A DNA stretch of 64,000 nucleotides from Gracilaria vermiculophylla (GCA_019155205.2 JAHNZQ020000308.1:2928886-2992885); one strand, 5' to 3'; positions 23,090 through 35,294 are shown, counted from the first letter of the stretch. Notes: generated by a model not told the origin, from the sequence alone. A program made the numbers and translations.

Positions 23090-23642
23090 TGTAGTACCGT
23101 CAGTTCTCTTTTAGTGGTCATAGTGCCCAACGTCCGTTAGGAGCTTTTGTTGACTCCAAAGGCGAAAGTTTATAAAGGTGGTCTCCGCTAATCACTGTCA
23201 CGAGCTCGAGTAATTCTGAAGTAGGATCCGCGAACACCATGCGGAGAGGGAGGTTCACTAAGCAGACAATGCTCCTTTAGACGCTGCTACGAGGCGACCC
23301 GGGGATCGGTGGCTTAGAAATCTAAGGATGTTCGACGAGAGTCTTCAACCGGAAAAGTAGATGTAGACCCAAGGGTGCTTGATTTACTTCCACAGAGGTG
23401 GAGCTCGACCGGCAGATCAAGTATCACGCCAGTAGCCCGCCTCGGCAGGTCTCAGTACTGTAGTTGCTACCTGCGATAATTACCTAAAATAAATATAAAT
23501 TCTACCGTTCCTCAAGGGTACTGCAGCATAAGTGGGCCGCATTATGCACCACGTTGCTCAGTTAATAAAATACGAGTCCTTCTTAGAAATACCACGCCAT
23601 AAAGCCACTCTTTAATATCACCTTAGGATCCACTGTACTACA
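23090..23642 (-). repeat. 5' LTR of element A (553 bp)
   Basis: It has the same length as the 3' LTR and begins and ends with TGTAGTAC/GTACTACA. AAACC follows at 23643-23647. It is fused directly to mid-gag with no primer-binding site between. Confidence 0.93.
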
Positions 23643-24428
23643 AAACCGGCCGCTAAACGTCCCCTGAGCGAAACTCAACCATAAATGCACTCAAGTTCTC
23701 GGAAAATAGCGGTAGTGGCTTGTGTCCCTTTTTACTAAAACAAATTGGCCTACTTACACCATTTATTCTTTCGCCGGACCCACAATAACCGTCGACACAA
23801 CGCTTCTAACCATACCCGCCATGGGTATTAATATTGAAATAACCTGCAAGTGAGCAAAGCCCACGATGACGTTCGAATCTTCCTTCGCAGAGGTATTTCG
23901 GCGGTAGAGCCCTCTCGAGGGAAGAAAAAGACAATTTCGGGTGTAAGACCGAGGTTATCCCGGCAGCACTGGGGGGTAGAGGTACAAGAAAGATCCCTAC
24001 TAGGTGGGTGTGTAAATATGCGGTGCTTCCATGGAGGAGAGAGATGTAAAAGAAAGGAAGCGCACGAGTCGCGAGGTCCACACGGAGGAGGGTGTATCAC
24101 CGAGGTGCGAAGAAAGAGAGGTAGCCGTAAGGCAAACAAAGGCAAGCCGTAAAGATCCTTGTACAAGAAGGGGGCACAGAGAGACTATTACTACCTCACG
24201 TATGGATGCTCTCAGCGAACAAGGTCAATGACCAACTGTACGCTATGGGATATCCTTCGTGAGAGGCAAATACAGACGTAGGTGTAAGGCTCAGGGCCAA
24301 ACCTTGGTTACCTTTTACTGAGGGCGGCGGCGGGGATGCCAGCGCCCTTACGTACTCCAGTGTTAGCTAAATAAATAGAGAAATTCCTAAATAAATAAAG
24401 AAATACCCGGCCATTTGGGCCACCACCA
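23643..24428. other. No recognisable gene; purine-rich stretch
   Basis: The stretch follows the element A target duplication. It contains a purine-rich segment at about 24030-24180 and a short AAATAAAT direct repeat at about 24369-24397. I recognise no domain. It may be part of the 3' end of the older element G4. Confidence 0.4.
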
Positions 24429-25631
24429 GTGCACTGTCCCGGGCATTGGTCCAACCAGGGGCTCCCTGTGCCACACGTGTTGGACTTGTACCGCCAGGCA
24501 CTCGCGCTTGACTTAGTCATATCAATCTTCTACCATGAGTTTCTCAGGAAGACCAGGTATGCAGGAGTACCCCAAAAACTGGGCATACACTTCACATCCT
24601 CCCTCTTAGGCAATGGCACCAACTCAAGGTGGGCGTTCCGCAAGCGGCTGAGATGCATACGTTTATGCCCTTTTCTGGTCCGCACAGCAGGTTCGTGCGC
24701 CATTGAGGATGCTGAAGGTCGACAGTGGCCGTCATACGATTCCGTAGTGGAGCTCAGGCCGCTACCGCGAGACTAGGCGATGCATCTCCGGTTCGCACCA
24801 TGGATTCACCCCGCTGCCGTACTGATCACCGATCTCCTGTACCGTTATGTTGATGGGGCTGGCGGCCTTCCGGGGAGTCTCCTCGCCATCACTGTGACAT
24901 CCTGGGATTGTAGTAATCGCGTCGCGGTACCAACGCACCAAGTACCACGAGGCCGTGGAGAATGTACTTCTGCGACGCACGCTGTGCTGGTGCGATTGGG
25001 GTACCAAAGGCAGAGCTGTGACTCGTTTGAGTTGATGATCACGAACGAGCTCCAGTTCTATGTGCGGATTCACAGCATTCGCTAGGAGATTGGCTGATGC
25101 GACCGCCTTGCGGAATTGGAAACTCATGCGTGGCGGAACGTTTCCATTGCGAGGCAGGTGGCTCTCTGTTGGACTCGATCGATCCTCCGGGCCGAGTTCC
25201 CATATTTATCACGGTCATACCAGTCAAACATCGTGCAGAATTGTAACCGTGTTGAACGGAAGGCATGCTCCCCAATGGGATAATCTACTCCGTATGAAAA
25301 CGTAGAAGTCAAAAGAATCGCTCCTGCACACCGAAAATGCTGGTATGACCCTCTACCATCTTGGTAAACTCACATGGAGGCTTTCCTGGGGTGCTACGCT
25401 AAGATCTATCCGGTGTTAACCTATCTGGGGTCATACATCGCGAATGATTTGCATGCAGAGATATGGTCAATGGTGATTATGTATTAGAGTGTCCACCCGA
25501 CGACTTATCTTCTTGCGGAGGCGTACGATCAGTACCAAATGAGTTTCATTAAACCGTAGAAACAGGCTCCCATTAGTTACCTTGACATGCGCGTCTATTT
25601 TTGGGCTTTTGCCTACTGTGCATAAGTTGCG
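24429..25631 (+). pseudogene. Unidentified degraded coding region
   Basis: A plus-strand frame from 24429 runs 115 codons, then continues in the same frame past a TAG into another 101 codons from 24780 to 25085, and with further stops to about 25630 (ACAKIYPVLTYLG-like, ISYLDMRVYFWAFAYC near the end). Four hundred codons with few stops suggests a decayed protein gene. No family is recognisable. It ends exactly at the family-3 solo LTR and may continue beyond it into the antisense region of element G4, of which it could be the N-terminal part. This link is inference. Confidence 0.4.
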
Positions 25632-25636
25632 CGCCT

Positions 25637-26199
25637 TGTTGGATGAAGTGCCTGTGCTGTCACTGACAACTAAATGTTCCGGGGACCATGGGCTGCGTTG
25701 AATGTTAACTCTGTCTGGTACACGTGTGCAGGTGTGCTACTCGGCACGTTGTTCACTACCACATCGTTTCCAGTTGTACACATTGCAAACTCAGCTTAAT
25801 GTACACCGGATATGATTTAGAGTAATGTACCTCGTCATGGTAACTATACACACACATTGCTATATGGACACGAGTGGTGGCGGAATACAGGGAGTGTAAG
25901 GTGGTTGAGTGAATTTGTGCATTGTCATGGTCTCGTGAGTGTACGGAACTGTCATGCCCTGTTGTGCCTTGCTGTTATAAGCATTATTGAATTGTGGCTA
26001 ATACATTTATGTCATGTTACAATATGATTGGTAGTATTGAGTGTCTCGCCTTTGTAGTGTAATTTCTGATGCAACCTAGTCGGAGCGACTGAACCACTAT
26101 ATAAATCGTGGTCGAGGCACCTCCAAGTAAATCCAAGCCAGAGCTGGCGAACATTCTTAATATCCCTCCAACGTTCCCTTGCCCCTCTGACCTCCAATA
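25637..26199 (+). mobile_element. Solo LTR of family 3 (563 bp)
   Basis: Flanked by CGCCT (25632-25636 and 26200-26204). It starts TGTTGGATGAAGTG and ends CCTCCAATA, a TG...TA rather than TG...CA pair. A TATA box (TATATAAA, 26098-26105) lies about 95 bp before the end. It is nearly identical over the full 563 bp to 57624-58186, so both inserted recently. No internal region remains. Confidence 0.92.
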
Positions 26200-26204
26200 C
26201 GCCT

Positions 26205-29194
26205 TCTCTATTTCATCGATTCAGTCCATTGGGTCGAAGCACCGCCGAAACAGAGCGGACGCCACGACGTCAGAAACGGTGGTTCTGGCCTAGGCTTGTG
26301 AAAGAACACCGCGCGAGCGGTATGTTTCATCCACTTCGTCTCAGGGGAAGTCCGGGAGATATGCCGCAAGCAGCCGAGGGAATATCGGGTGGCTACGAGA
26401 AGTATAACATCTGAAAACCCGCCCGGATATGTTAATTACGGTACGTGGCACCGCTTCTACGAGAAAGACGACCCGGTGGTCGATACGAGCCAAAGCCTCG
26501 GGTAGTAGGTGACCTTAAAGAGGACGGTGAAGGAGCGATGGCCGCCACTGACCTGCATGAGCAGAGGCCTAGGGCACCAGTGATAAACTGGCCACCCACT
26601 TCGGTGCAGGACGAAACAGAGGTTTTTCCAGGTAGCCTGGTTTGGCTACTAGTACAAACTCTGCCTGGTAATCCCAGTGGATCTCCTTCTGGAAATGAAG
26701 CCCCCGCGACGAGTGCCAACGAGTCGAATGTCATCGCGAAGTCCTTCTGCGGTGTTGGATTGAGCATACAGGACATCTCTGGGGATTTGTCCGCTATGAA
26801 GAAACTCCTTTTAAAACGGCTTGGTGGGATGCCTCCGCCTCGTAACGGTTAGACGGGGTAGCCTTTTTACAGTTCTCGCCAAAGGGGGTTCTTCCAATAA
26901 ACCCTATGTTTTTTTGTTTTCCCTACTTGCAGGGTTTCTGTTCCGTCCCGCAGATAGTTGTTCACGCGTGGTGGCCTCAAAAATACGCCACCACGATATG
27001 AAATTGACAACGGCATAGCCAGAAATATACGCCATGTTTATGGGGAAATCACTCCTTGTGGTCACGATGATCGTTGACCAGCCAGCTGGATAAAGAAAAG
27101 TAAATCTTGGTAGCCTTAAAAATGTGAAGTGAGGAGTGCAGTGGCGGTTTTTTGGACTACGATTCCCACATTAAGATGTCCGTTCGGCGGTATGGGTGTG
27201 ACTGGTCAAACTGGAACCTAGCGGTGTTCGCCTCGGAGTTCGACTAGCCTCTTCTGATGATCGTGTTCCAAGTCCCGTATGTACTCCATAGTTCTACCGT
27301 TTAGGTTTTCAAGGCTTCTAGGCGATGAGACTGCGAGGGCCGCGCTCTAATCGCGGTCCATTGGAGGCCCTATGCGATACCAGTTGGTCTGCGGATCCTT
27401 ACTCAGTCTGCTGCGCTCGATGCCGAATGGGGCCACTCTTTTTTCCTAATAATGATTCCTTCAGTGTTATCGTCTGACTTCACGGACATTCGAGGTCCTC
27501 ACAAACGGGAGCACTTACGCCGATGAGCTCCGTTGCGGTATCATATACGTTTTTCAAACAGGATCTACGGCTCTATATTCCAGATAATGTGTTTTGACGG
27601 TTCAATGCTAAACAAAAGGGTAATGCATCAGAAGCGCTGGGCGGTAGAAATAGGTGATAAGGCCCAGCGAGACCACTAAAGAGGAAACAGGCAAACTATG
27701 CACGCGTACAAGAATTTCAAATTCTTCTCCCTGAAGGAAGACATTCTTTATTCAATGCAGGTCCCATGCACCGATTGCTTGAGCCACTAAAGTACTCCTG
27801 AACGTGAACGCCTTTATCTCCACGGCCTTGGCGTACTTTTGTAGCTATATCTGTCGATACAATCCATATCCAGCTACCATTTGGTCAGCCGGCATCGAAG
27901 AGTTTGCCACCATGGGTGCTCTATTGTTTCTGCATGTTGCCCAAGAGGGAGTGACGTAGCATACTGATTGACCGGACATACTCTTCCTGGCTAGCTCTTT
28001 GTCTCCAGTTGCTCGCGTCTTCTGCTTGCGGAACAACTTGGGCGCTGTGATCTGCGAGGAATTCAGCTTGCTCAACGTGATTGCAGAAAATCCGTACACG
28101 GCCGCCGAGCCCGAAGCCAAAGTAGACGTGGCGCTTTTTCATGAGTGTAAAAACTGTAAAGAGTGGGTCGTGTGAAATCATAATACCCAGCCAGCTGCTC
28201 CTGAAGCAGCCCGTCAGGTTAGCTGCTATTTGGCTGAAGACGACGATGATAATCAACAGAAATGGAGGCAACATTGACACATACACCACCTTGTGGAATT
28301 CTCAATGGTGTCTGCGTCTCCGACAGTGGACGTGTACCTCGCGTACTGGCTTCAGTTCCCATAATTCCGACGCCACCTACGATCGTGCCACCACCAAGCA
28401 ATTCGGTTCTTCCCACCCGTTGGGCAGTATCCCAGAGCCGTTGTCTTCCAGTCATCTATGTGGATCTTCATATTTCTCCCACTGCTGCCACCAAAGTGTT
28501 GAACCCGTTTTTCGCCTTGCGAATAGTAGCCGACCAGTTCGCTATCGACAAAGCGCTCCGCCGTCTCCATCAAGCTTGTCTCCAATACTTCTGCCGTCCT
28601 GTTCCTGTAGATATCATCTCACCACTTGACACTCTAACTAGTCATCTTCCCGAACTGGCCCGTTTTGCTAGTGTTAATGAAGCCAATTCGAACGCCCCGG
28701 ACTCATTTCAGCGCCAGCCGCCCCATATAGTCACGAAATGCATGCATTCTCTGATGCGCTTGAAAAGGGACGAAAACTCAAGGGGTTTTCGGGCCAACTA
28801 CAACCCGCTTCTTTTGTATCTTGTAGCTCCTTTTGGTGCTTTCGCTTCTACCAGTGCCTCCTTCGTGTAGGAAACCGCTCCACCTGGTGGCACTCCTAGG
28901 CGTCCCCATAAAGCACTGATACTGTTTGGTACCTTTCGCTGGCAAGCGGACATGGACATTTTGCATCTTCGCGCGGCGTCTCCGCAACCTCCGCTTCCTC
29001 TTTTTGGTGGTTTGCCTTTTCAACCTCCTGGCTTGAGTATTATTCCCACCAATGATTCAGCGGCTCCATGTCGGATGGTAGCCCTCATTATCAAGACTAT
29101 TAGCTTCGTAGCGAAGAAGTGTGTTCCTCTCGTCTCGTTCTTGAGTAAAGTTTTTTATCTTCTCTCTTCTTCTGCATTCTTTTTTACTCTGTAG
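26205..29194 (+). pseudogene. Antisense coding relic of element G4, related to the family-1 antisense ORF
   Basis: The stretch lies opposite to and downstream of the G4 pol, as in family 1. Blocks in order: NYGTWHRFYEKDD near 26437 (family 1: FYGWHYTEFND); SAGIEEFATMGALLFLHVAQE near 27890 (IASPELAVDTLMAYLHAVDE, shown in part); LSPVARVFCL with AENPYTAAEPEAKVDVALF near 28000-28130 (FSAPIFRVLCF, NLQVALSATPGLF); and ALRRLHQACLQYFCRPVP with LPELARFASVNEA in the 202-codon frame 28262-28870 (FQELVQACFVTSRPAP, ELQKARADGAS). Frame changes and stops abound, and about 1.2 kb between the first two blocks is extra or unrelated. Homology is judged by eye. The function is unknown. Confidence 0.5.
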
Positions 29195-29329
29195 TCTTCT
29201 TTCTTCAGGATTTTTCGTCTGCATACATTCTGGTTATTTCTACGCTCCGGTTTGCGAATAATATGCTCTGCCAACAATGCCTTTTCCCCCTTCTAAGCGT
29301 GACTGTTCCACAGGGACGCTAAATGCTCT

Positions 29330-31175
29330 ACCTGGTGGGTGCTCATTGCAAGGGCGCCAATACCCCAGGAAGATGTTATGTGGGATATGCCGCGAAGGTT
29401 ATAAATTATGAAGTACTACACCATCTTTATACAACCCTACGCGGTAGGGGATCCCGTTAGTGGTACGCTCATTACCCACAATGTTCTCCACAACCGTCGA
29501 GACGGGTTCCTTTTCCAGTTGGGGACTTGTATTGTTTTCCAAAAGATCTGGTAGTGATGCATGGTTTTCCATATGGTCGGTTTCTGTCGACTAGTTTTGA
29601 GATGAGAGAGCGACCAGTTGGGGATGAGCAGCCTTTGACACTTCGTCAACCGATTTAGTAATGGACAGCCCTCCTTCCCTGATCATAAGTGTGACTCCGC
29701 CATATCGCAACTTCTTTAACGGTCCAGTCGACTCTGGCAGTGACTTTGACTTAATCAGTTCGTCTTCCGATTGATCTACTGGGTCTCCGGCTGGTAATTA
29801 TTTGTCATTATCGGAAAGTACACCCACGTAGAAGTAGTCTTCGGGTTCAATTTGAACTACGCGTCTCATCTATTGGTTGTGATACGCCTTGTACCACTTT
29901 TAGGCGATTTGTATAGATCCGGTAGCAACTCTAAGAGATTTTGAGAGGCGTTGAGCAATCGAACTTTTCACCGATACACATGTTCGTGTCTCTTTTGCCT
30001 GTTCATTTTGCCGACCGATGGCCAGAAGTATCCCGGACGGATGGTCAGTCAGAACCAGGTCGAACGGTTTTGTCCCAGTGGACCTTTGTATTTGTAAATT
30101 GTAGGCGTAAGTTTATGGCTGAACGAAATTCACCAAAACGGTTTGGTGTTTCGCTACATAAATTCGGAGCCTTAATACTAAGGTTTTGTTGAACCGTTTT
30201 ATTCAAGAGCTGGTTTGGGAATGGGAAGCAGTCGTGAGGTAACGCTATAAACCCCATAGGTTAGAAACGTATTGGAAAACCTTCGAGTTCAATTTGAATT
30301 CGTTATCAGTACGGAGTTGTAGAGGCACTCTATATGGATATATCCGGGTACACATTTATGCTTCCGAATAGACGATCGAGGTTGTGCGCTTCAAAAGAAT
30401 GGCTCTGGTCCACCTGGAAACCCTATCTGTTATCATAAGCATGTGCTCATACTCCCATGGTGTTTCAGGTAAAGGTCTCAGTATGTCAATAGCGATGAGC
30501 TCCAATGAGTTGGCAGCAGGAAAAAACTTTAAGTATTTTCGCTGTATGTACACCTCGCTTCGGGTTTTGACAGAAGATGGGCAGCTGGCCAAAAACGGTT
30601 AAACTTCATGTGCCAACACAGACCTGGAGAACTGAAAACGAAATGGTTTTTGGCAATCACCAGCCACATATGCCATATTCATACCATTAAATGCAGTGCA
30701 ATGCCCCAAAGGATAAAGTACACCTGAAGATGTTCGGAACGTTTCTCTCTGAAGGTGGCTGGGAGGCAGAGTCTTCCTCAGACAAGGCACACAAGCCGGG
30801 TGTAGCACCAAGATAAAGCCATCCGAACGGGTGCAGAATGAAGACAAATGGAAACTCCGAGGATGCGGTAAGTCCTATGATTGAGGCAGTTTCCGTTGAT
30901 TCGATAGGATATTCCTGTAATATACCGGACTATCCCGGCATAGCCTGGTAGCAAATTGGGCCACGCGGATGTCGGACAAGCTGCGTTGAGCAGGTGACGG
31001 ACGTAGTCCAGAAAGAGATACACCGGAGGTCCGGTGGGGCTAACCTCGTACGAGGGCAAATCTTACGGAAGGAAATAATAGTCCAGACAACGCTCATTGG
31101 CGTCACGGGTGGTTGACTTCCATAATCCACGGTGCATTTCCCGACGATGGAGCGAGCTACCTGCGTGAGTAGCAA
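29330..31175 (-). pseudogene. Pol relic of gypsy element G4: RNase H end, integrase, chromodomain
   Basis: In minus direction: a possible RNase H tail (about 31175-30900), integrase zinc region in broken frames, core start FFPAANSLELIAIDILRPLPE with MITDRVSRWTRAI (first catalytic Asp kept) at 30590-30356, then decayed sequence, and a chromodomain-like end at about 29520-29330 (VVENIVGN, NGIPYRV, HIPHNIF, YWRP). The spelling differs strongly from family 1 but the architecture is the same. No reverse transcriptase was found, so it is truncated. Confidence 0.65.
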
Positions 31176-31329
31176 GTTCAGGCCAGAGTTCTAGCTTGGT
31201 GCAGTTTACTGGGCGCGGTGGCTGCAGTGACGTCGCGCTAAGTACTGTCGCAATGAAGCCGACATAGCTGAAATAACTGAATAGATAAAAAAAAACTAAA
31301 ATAATCGCGCAAGGCAGGTGCCATGCGGC

Positions 31330-31560
31330 ACCTTTACTGTAGCCAGCGGGCCACGCGCGAATGCCGCACGCATGCTCTGTTTCCTTCCAAAGCGTATACC
31401 ATGTCGCGCGACACACGCCGGGTCTGGTGCTCCGGAATTCTACCAAGCAAACGGACGTGAATAGGGCATGCGATGTTATCAGTTTTCATATACACGGCCG
31501 AACCCGAATTTGGTGAATCGGCAAAGAGCGGAGGAACCCCTCCACGGAACGCGTTGCAGT
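31330..31560. repeat. Dispersed repeat X, copy L (candidate 3' LTR part of element G3)
   Basis: It aligns with 58528-58760 and with the split copy 38510-38697 plus 58459-58505. Shared landmarks are GTAGCCAGC, GGGT(C/T)TGG or GAGTTGGCT, TACACGGCC(G) and GGAGG...CGTTGCA. Because copies bracket element G3 they are likely its LTRs, but I could not fix exact ends or a target duplication. Confidence 0.45.
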
Positions 31561-32849
31561 ATATATCCACCTATTTAAAATAAGGCGCACATCTCGTTGA
31601 GAGAGAACCATGTCGGATAGCGGCAATAAAGGCACCCTCGAGCTGCCGGCTTCCGGAAATCCGTTCCAACGGTGAAAACGCACTGCTAACGTCTTCCAGT
31701 AATAAGCTTTTTGGCCTTCTTTGAGTGCACATGTTTATTCTCTTGTGCGAAGCCCGCGTCGTGTGATAAGAACCGGTACATATCGGATAATTGGCTATCA
31801 TCGATGGAAAAACAGTGCTCATGGTGACTCGCGTTCTGCGATGAGTCGAGCGAGCTGGGTAAAAAGAACCATGATTGTGAAAACGGGTGACAAATTGATA
31901 GAGATGTGAGAGATTGAGGTCGTGTCCCATTGCAGTGTCCAAACTTGCGGGTGGGTGGAGTTTCTTCCGTTGTTGCGGTCTCTTATCCTACTTGAGAGTG
32001 GTTCAGTGTCCTGGGCAGGGGCATCCGTTCCTAACGGTGATATCGTAGAACCGCGGAGCGGGGTAGATGATCGATCGGCTTTGGTGTATCTCAATTCCGG
32101 ACATATTAGTACTAGCGGACTCGGTACTAGACGCTCCCCAGTGCATCCACTTCGTATCTAACAATTTGATCAAGAACGTAGTCTTAAATGTACACCTCCC
32201 GGCGCTGCCGCGATATTTTCATGCCTGTGGCGTTTCGATTCCATTTGTGGAGCCATATATTCTTCAGAAAGGGTTCTATCGAAAGCGTTCACCCGGTTGA
32301 CTGGTCTTCCAGGTCTTTCGGAGGAGTCCCCTGGGTTCTGGTGAGGATCCAGGATGGCGTATTGCTCGCATTCCTGACGGAGCGCTCCGCGTTGCGGTTT
32401 GCGGTTATCCAACAGGTTGTGCCACGGCGTCTTTGATGGCGCCAATTGGCCGCGGCCAGACTAGGGTCTTTGGAAATGCTCGCTCGCAATCCACCTCCAG
32501 GCTTGCTGTATCCAAGGTGTACAGGGTGTGCATACGCATTAGCGAGGATGTAGCATCCGACTCCCTAGATCCGACCGAGACTTTCTCCATGATTGCAGCC
32601 CCAGGCGCTTCCTCTTCCAGGTTTCCGGAACTGCTCCTGTGAGCAGGGGGTGGCGCAACAATGGCCTTCCGTCGCGACGGCGCAAGTAATTTGGATCCGC
32701 AATTGAGAGACCGGCTTCCCCCATTCAGACAGAGCCGTGACCTGTGGGCGCTCAGCCACCATTGGAGGAGAAAACAAGGCAAAGAGAGATGAACAGAGCA
32801 GCGTGAGCCGGGGAGGCAGCATACCCGGGGCAGCCGCCAGTGTTAAAAG
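31561..32849 (-). other. 3' region of element G3, no clear domain
   Basis: It lies between the G3 integrase and repeat X. Minus-strand frames (32782-32405 and 32445-32170) are rich in Pro, Ser and Arg and could be the C-terminal tail of pol. I recognise no chromodomain. Confidence 0.35.
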
Positions 32850-33980
32850 GTCTAAAAGCTCCGGTATGGGGTTTCGAAGCACCAGAGTCTGTAAGAAGGC
32901 GGTATATGGAATGCCAGGTACCGGGACTGATGCGTCGCCGGCCGGAAAGACCTCTTTGAGAGCGGCGGCGCTTGTAATATGCGGTCGCGTGTCAGGTGCT
33001 CCTGTTTCTCGTAGACATCGACTACCATCTTGTAGCGATCGGAAGGTACAACCCTGAAGGGTCCATACATCACGGGCAAGAGCTTACTGCGAATGCCATC
33101 GTTCGTGGTATTGGAAATCTTTGCTGACTAACAAGTAGGCCCCACGGTATAGAGGCTCTCACGAGTGACTGCGCAGGGGCACACCAAAGTTCTGCTTGTA
33201 CACGACTTGAGTGAGCTTCATTGCCTTCCGAGAAGCCAGCACGAGCATAAAAAGTCCATCCTTTCACCTTAGGCGGTATTTGCCTACGGAAGGGAAAGTA
33301 ACCGCTTGCAAATACGGTTCTAGTGCCAAGGGCGAGGACATTTGCGATAAATCCAGCTCAAGCGGAGTAATACCGGTGGTCCGGTATACCTGCGTATTTT
33401 GCTCATATGTAATGGCATCTGTGAAGAGGCCCCATGAGGTGGGGTGATCTGCCACATAAATGCGCAGCGACGCGAGCAATGTGTAGTTGAACTGCTCAAA
33501 ACGCTGGTTTGTTTGCGGGTGATAGGTCGAGGGAAAGAGATTCTTAACATACAGTATGTGAAAAACGCCTTGAAAAAATCGCGACGCGAATTATTTGCTG
33601 TTATCGGATGCTACCTCGATTGGAGGTCCACAAACAAAGACCAAATTTGATACAAATGCTTGAGGACTCACGATGTCGAAGATTGCTTTTTAAGGAGCTG
33701 TTTGAACAACCTTCGAGAAGTGGTTTGTAAACACGAAGAGAAAGGTGTTTCCTTTTTTCCTCTTCAAAAGCGGACCAAAAATATCGATTGCAACAAACTC
33801 GACAGAAGCCCCGGGAGGGAAAAGATTCCACTTGATGGAATGTCTCCGGAGTTTGACCCTGTTTTCTGCGCATTTTGTATACAATGGCACAGCGTCGTAG
33901 CAACTAACAGCCATCGTGGGCCAATGACAGTCCCTGCGAAAGATTTGATAAAGCTTCTTCCTACCCGGATGTTTTTCCAA
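32850..33980 (-). pseudogene. Integrase relic of gypsy element G3
   Basis: Blocks in order: FRRDCHWPTMAVSCY and YTKCAENRV (zinc region), SVEFVAIDIFGPLLKRKKG (first Asp), VASDNSK (second Asp), STYHPQTNQRFEQFN (Glu), LLASLRIYVADHPTSWGLF, YRTTGITPLELDLSQ, then PVMYGPFRVVPSDRYKMVV. All three catalytic acids survive, but at least three frame changes and stops break the gene. Confidence 0.8.
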
Positions 33981-35294
33981 GTTTCAAGTAATGAGAGAAT
34001 CGCAGGACCCGGAGTTGGAAGGAGTGGGGCACCACAATGCTTTGGTGAAACTCCACTTTCCGGACCAGGGGGCCGGTGTCGTTCTCCTCAAAAGATGGGT
34101 TCTCTCCACCGTTCAGACTGGCACGTAGTTCCATACAGAAGGGGTCCTAAAACTGTACTCGGGTGATCTCTACCATGCTGATGGGCCTTCTGTTTCCCCT
34201 GTGGAGCGTGCTCGAAGTCGTATGAGGCGTGAAGCTTGTCGATGTCGCTGGAGCTAACATCACCGGAGGCCTAGTGCAGAGCTTCCGGGGTACTCCTGTC
34301 GGTATCGAAGCAGTGAATCTCGTCTTTGGGGGCGTCGCAAATGGCTTTTCCTTGTGTGGGCCGACGTGAGCGGGTATCGGCTTGCATGTTCTGTGCGCCC
34401 TATTTGTGAACCACGTCAAGTGTGAGTTCTGCTACGCGTGTACTTTACCGCATTAAGCTGTCTGAGGGACCGACATTGTTCATCGGCCCTTTAAAAGAAA
34501 AGTGACACGTGTATACGGCGAAGTGCACCCCACTTCGATTAAAGCGTAGTGTGGAGAGCGCTCACACTACGGCGAGGCACTCCTTCTTCGAAATGTAACA
34601 GCTCCTTTCTGGAACGCTGAGAGTCCTGGACAAATATTCAATTGGTTTGCGCTCCTCTACGGGGTCCTGCTTGAACCAAGGCACCCTCCCCTTGGTGGAG
34701 CCTGGAATCCGTATATACAGAGCATGGGAGGCCCAACATGGTGAGGGACAAAATTGCAGCTGTTATCAGTGCCCTGATCAGGGAATAAAAAGCATGCGAA
34801 GGATCGCTGGTGAATGGCGAAAGCTTCAGCGGCTGCTTTTTTGCAGTACCGCAGTAAGCGGTACGGCGGTATCCGATAAATTCGTCATGAACCGTCGAGA
34901 GACGTTGAATAATCCAAGAAAGAATATCAATTGCGTTCGAGTCCGGGTTTCTTTCTCCCCAGTGAGGGACTTAACCCGAACTCTTTTGATCATAAGCCGT
35001 CCGAGACGGATGATATGACCGAGATACTTTACGATGTGGATAAAGATCTCACATGTTCTGAGCTTCAGGGTGACACCAGGATCACGCAGTATCGTCATCA
35101 CGTCCCAAACATGGGTGAGATTATTGTGAATAGGTGTAGTACAGAGCTTAGGATAGACTTGAATAAGTGCAAAGTTGATTTATCTTGATGACTCGGCTTG
35201 ACTTCTATCATTCATCAAACCTGGTATACAATTGTTCCTTATATACTGTTCTGGTAAGGTTCTATGGCCTTCTAGACCTTCTAACAATTTCTAT

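Larger units (their letters stand above)
8523..23642 (-). mobile_element. Chromodomain Ty3/gypsy element A (family 1), outer element of a nested stack
   Basis: The element is flanked by a perfect 5-bp target duplication AAACC (8518-8522 and 23643-23647) and bounded by two 553-bp LTRs with TGTAGTAC...GTAC(T/C)ACA termini. Order in element direction (minus): 5' LTR 23642-23090, gag, protease, [element N, 14795-20939], reverse transcriptase, RNase H, integrase, chromodomain, an antisense ORF on the plus strand, polypurine tract, 3' LTR 9075-8523. Without element N and one target copy it is about 8.97 kb. It lacks the leader and the first third of gag. Its pol genes are full of stops and it is dead. 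Confidence 0.93.

Noticed and set aside
24360..24400. AAATAAAT tandem motif as a CRISPR-like or satellite array
   Set aside because: Only two or three short AT-rich units; no spacer structure. No CRISPR array is expected or seen.
29900..30300. Plus-strand 83-codon frame 29941-30192 as a gene
   Set aside because: It lies over the decayed G4 integrase and has no recognisable domain.
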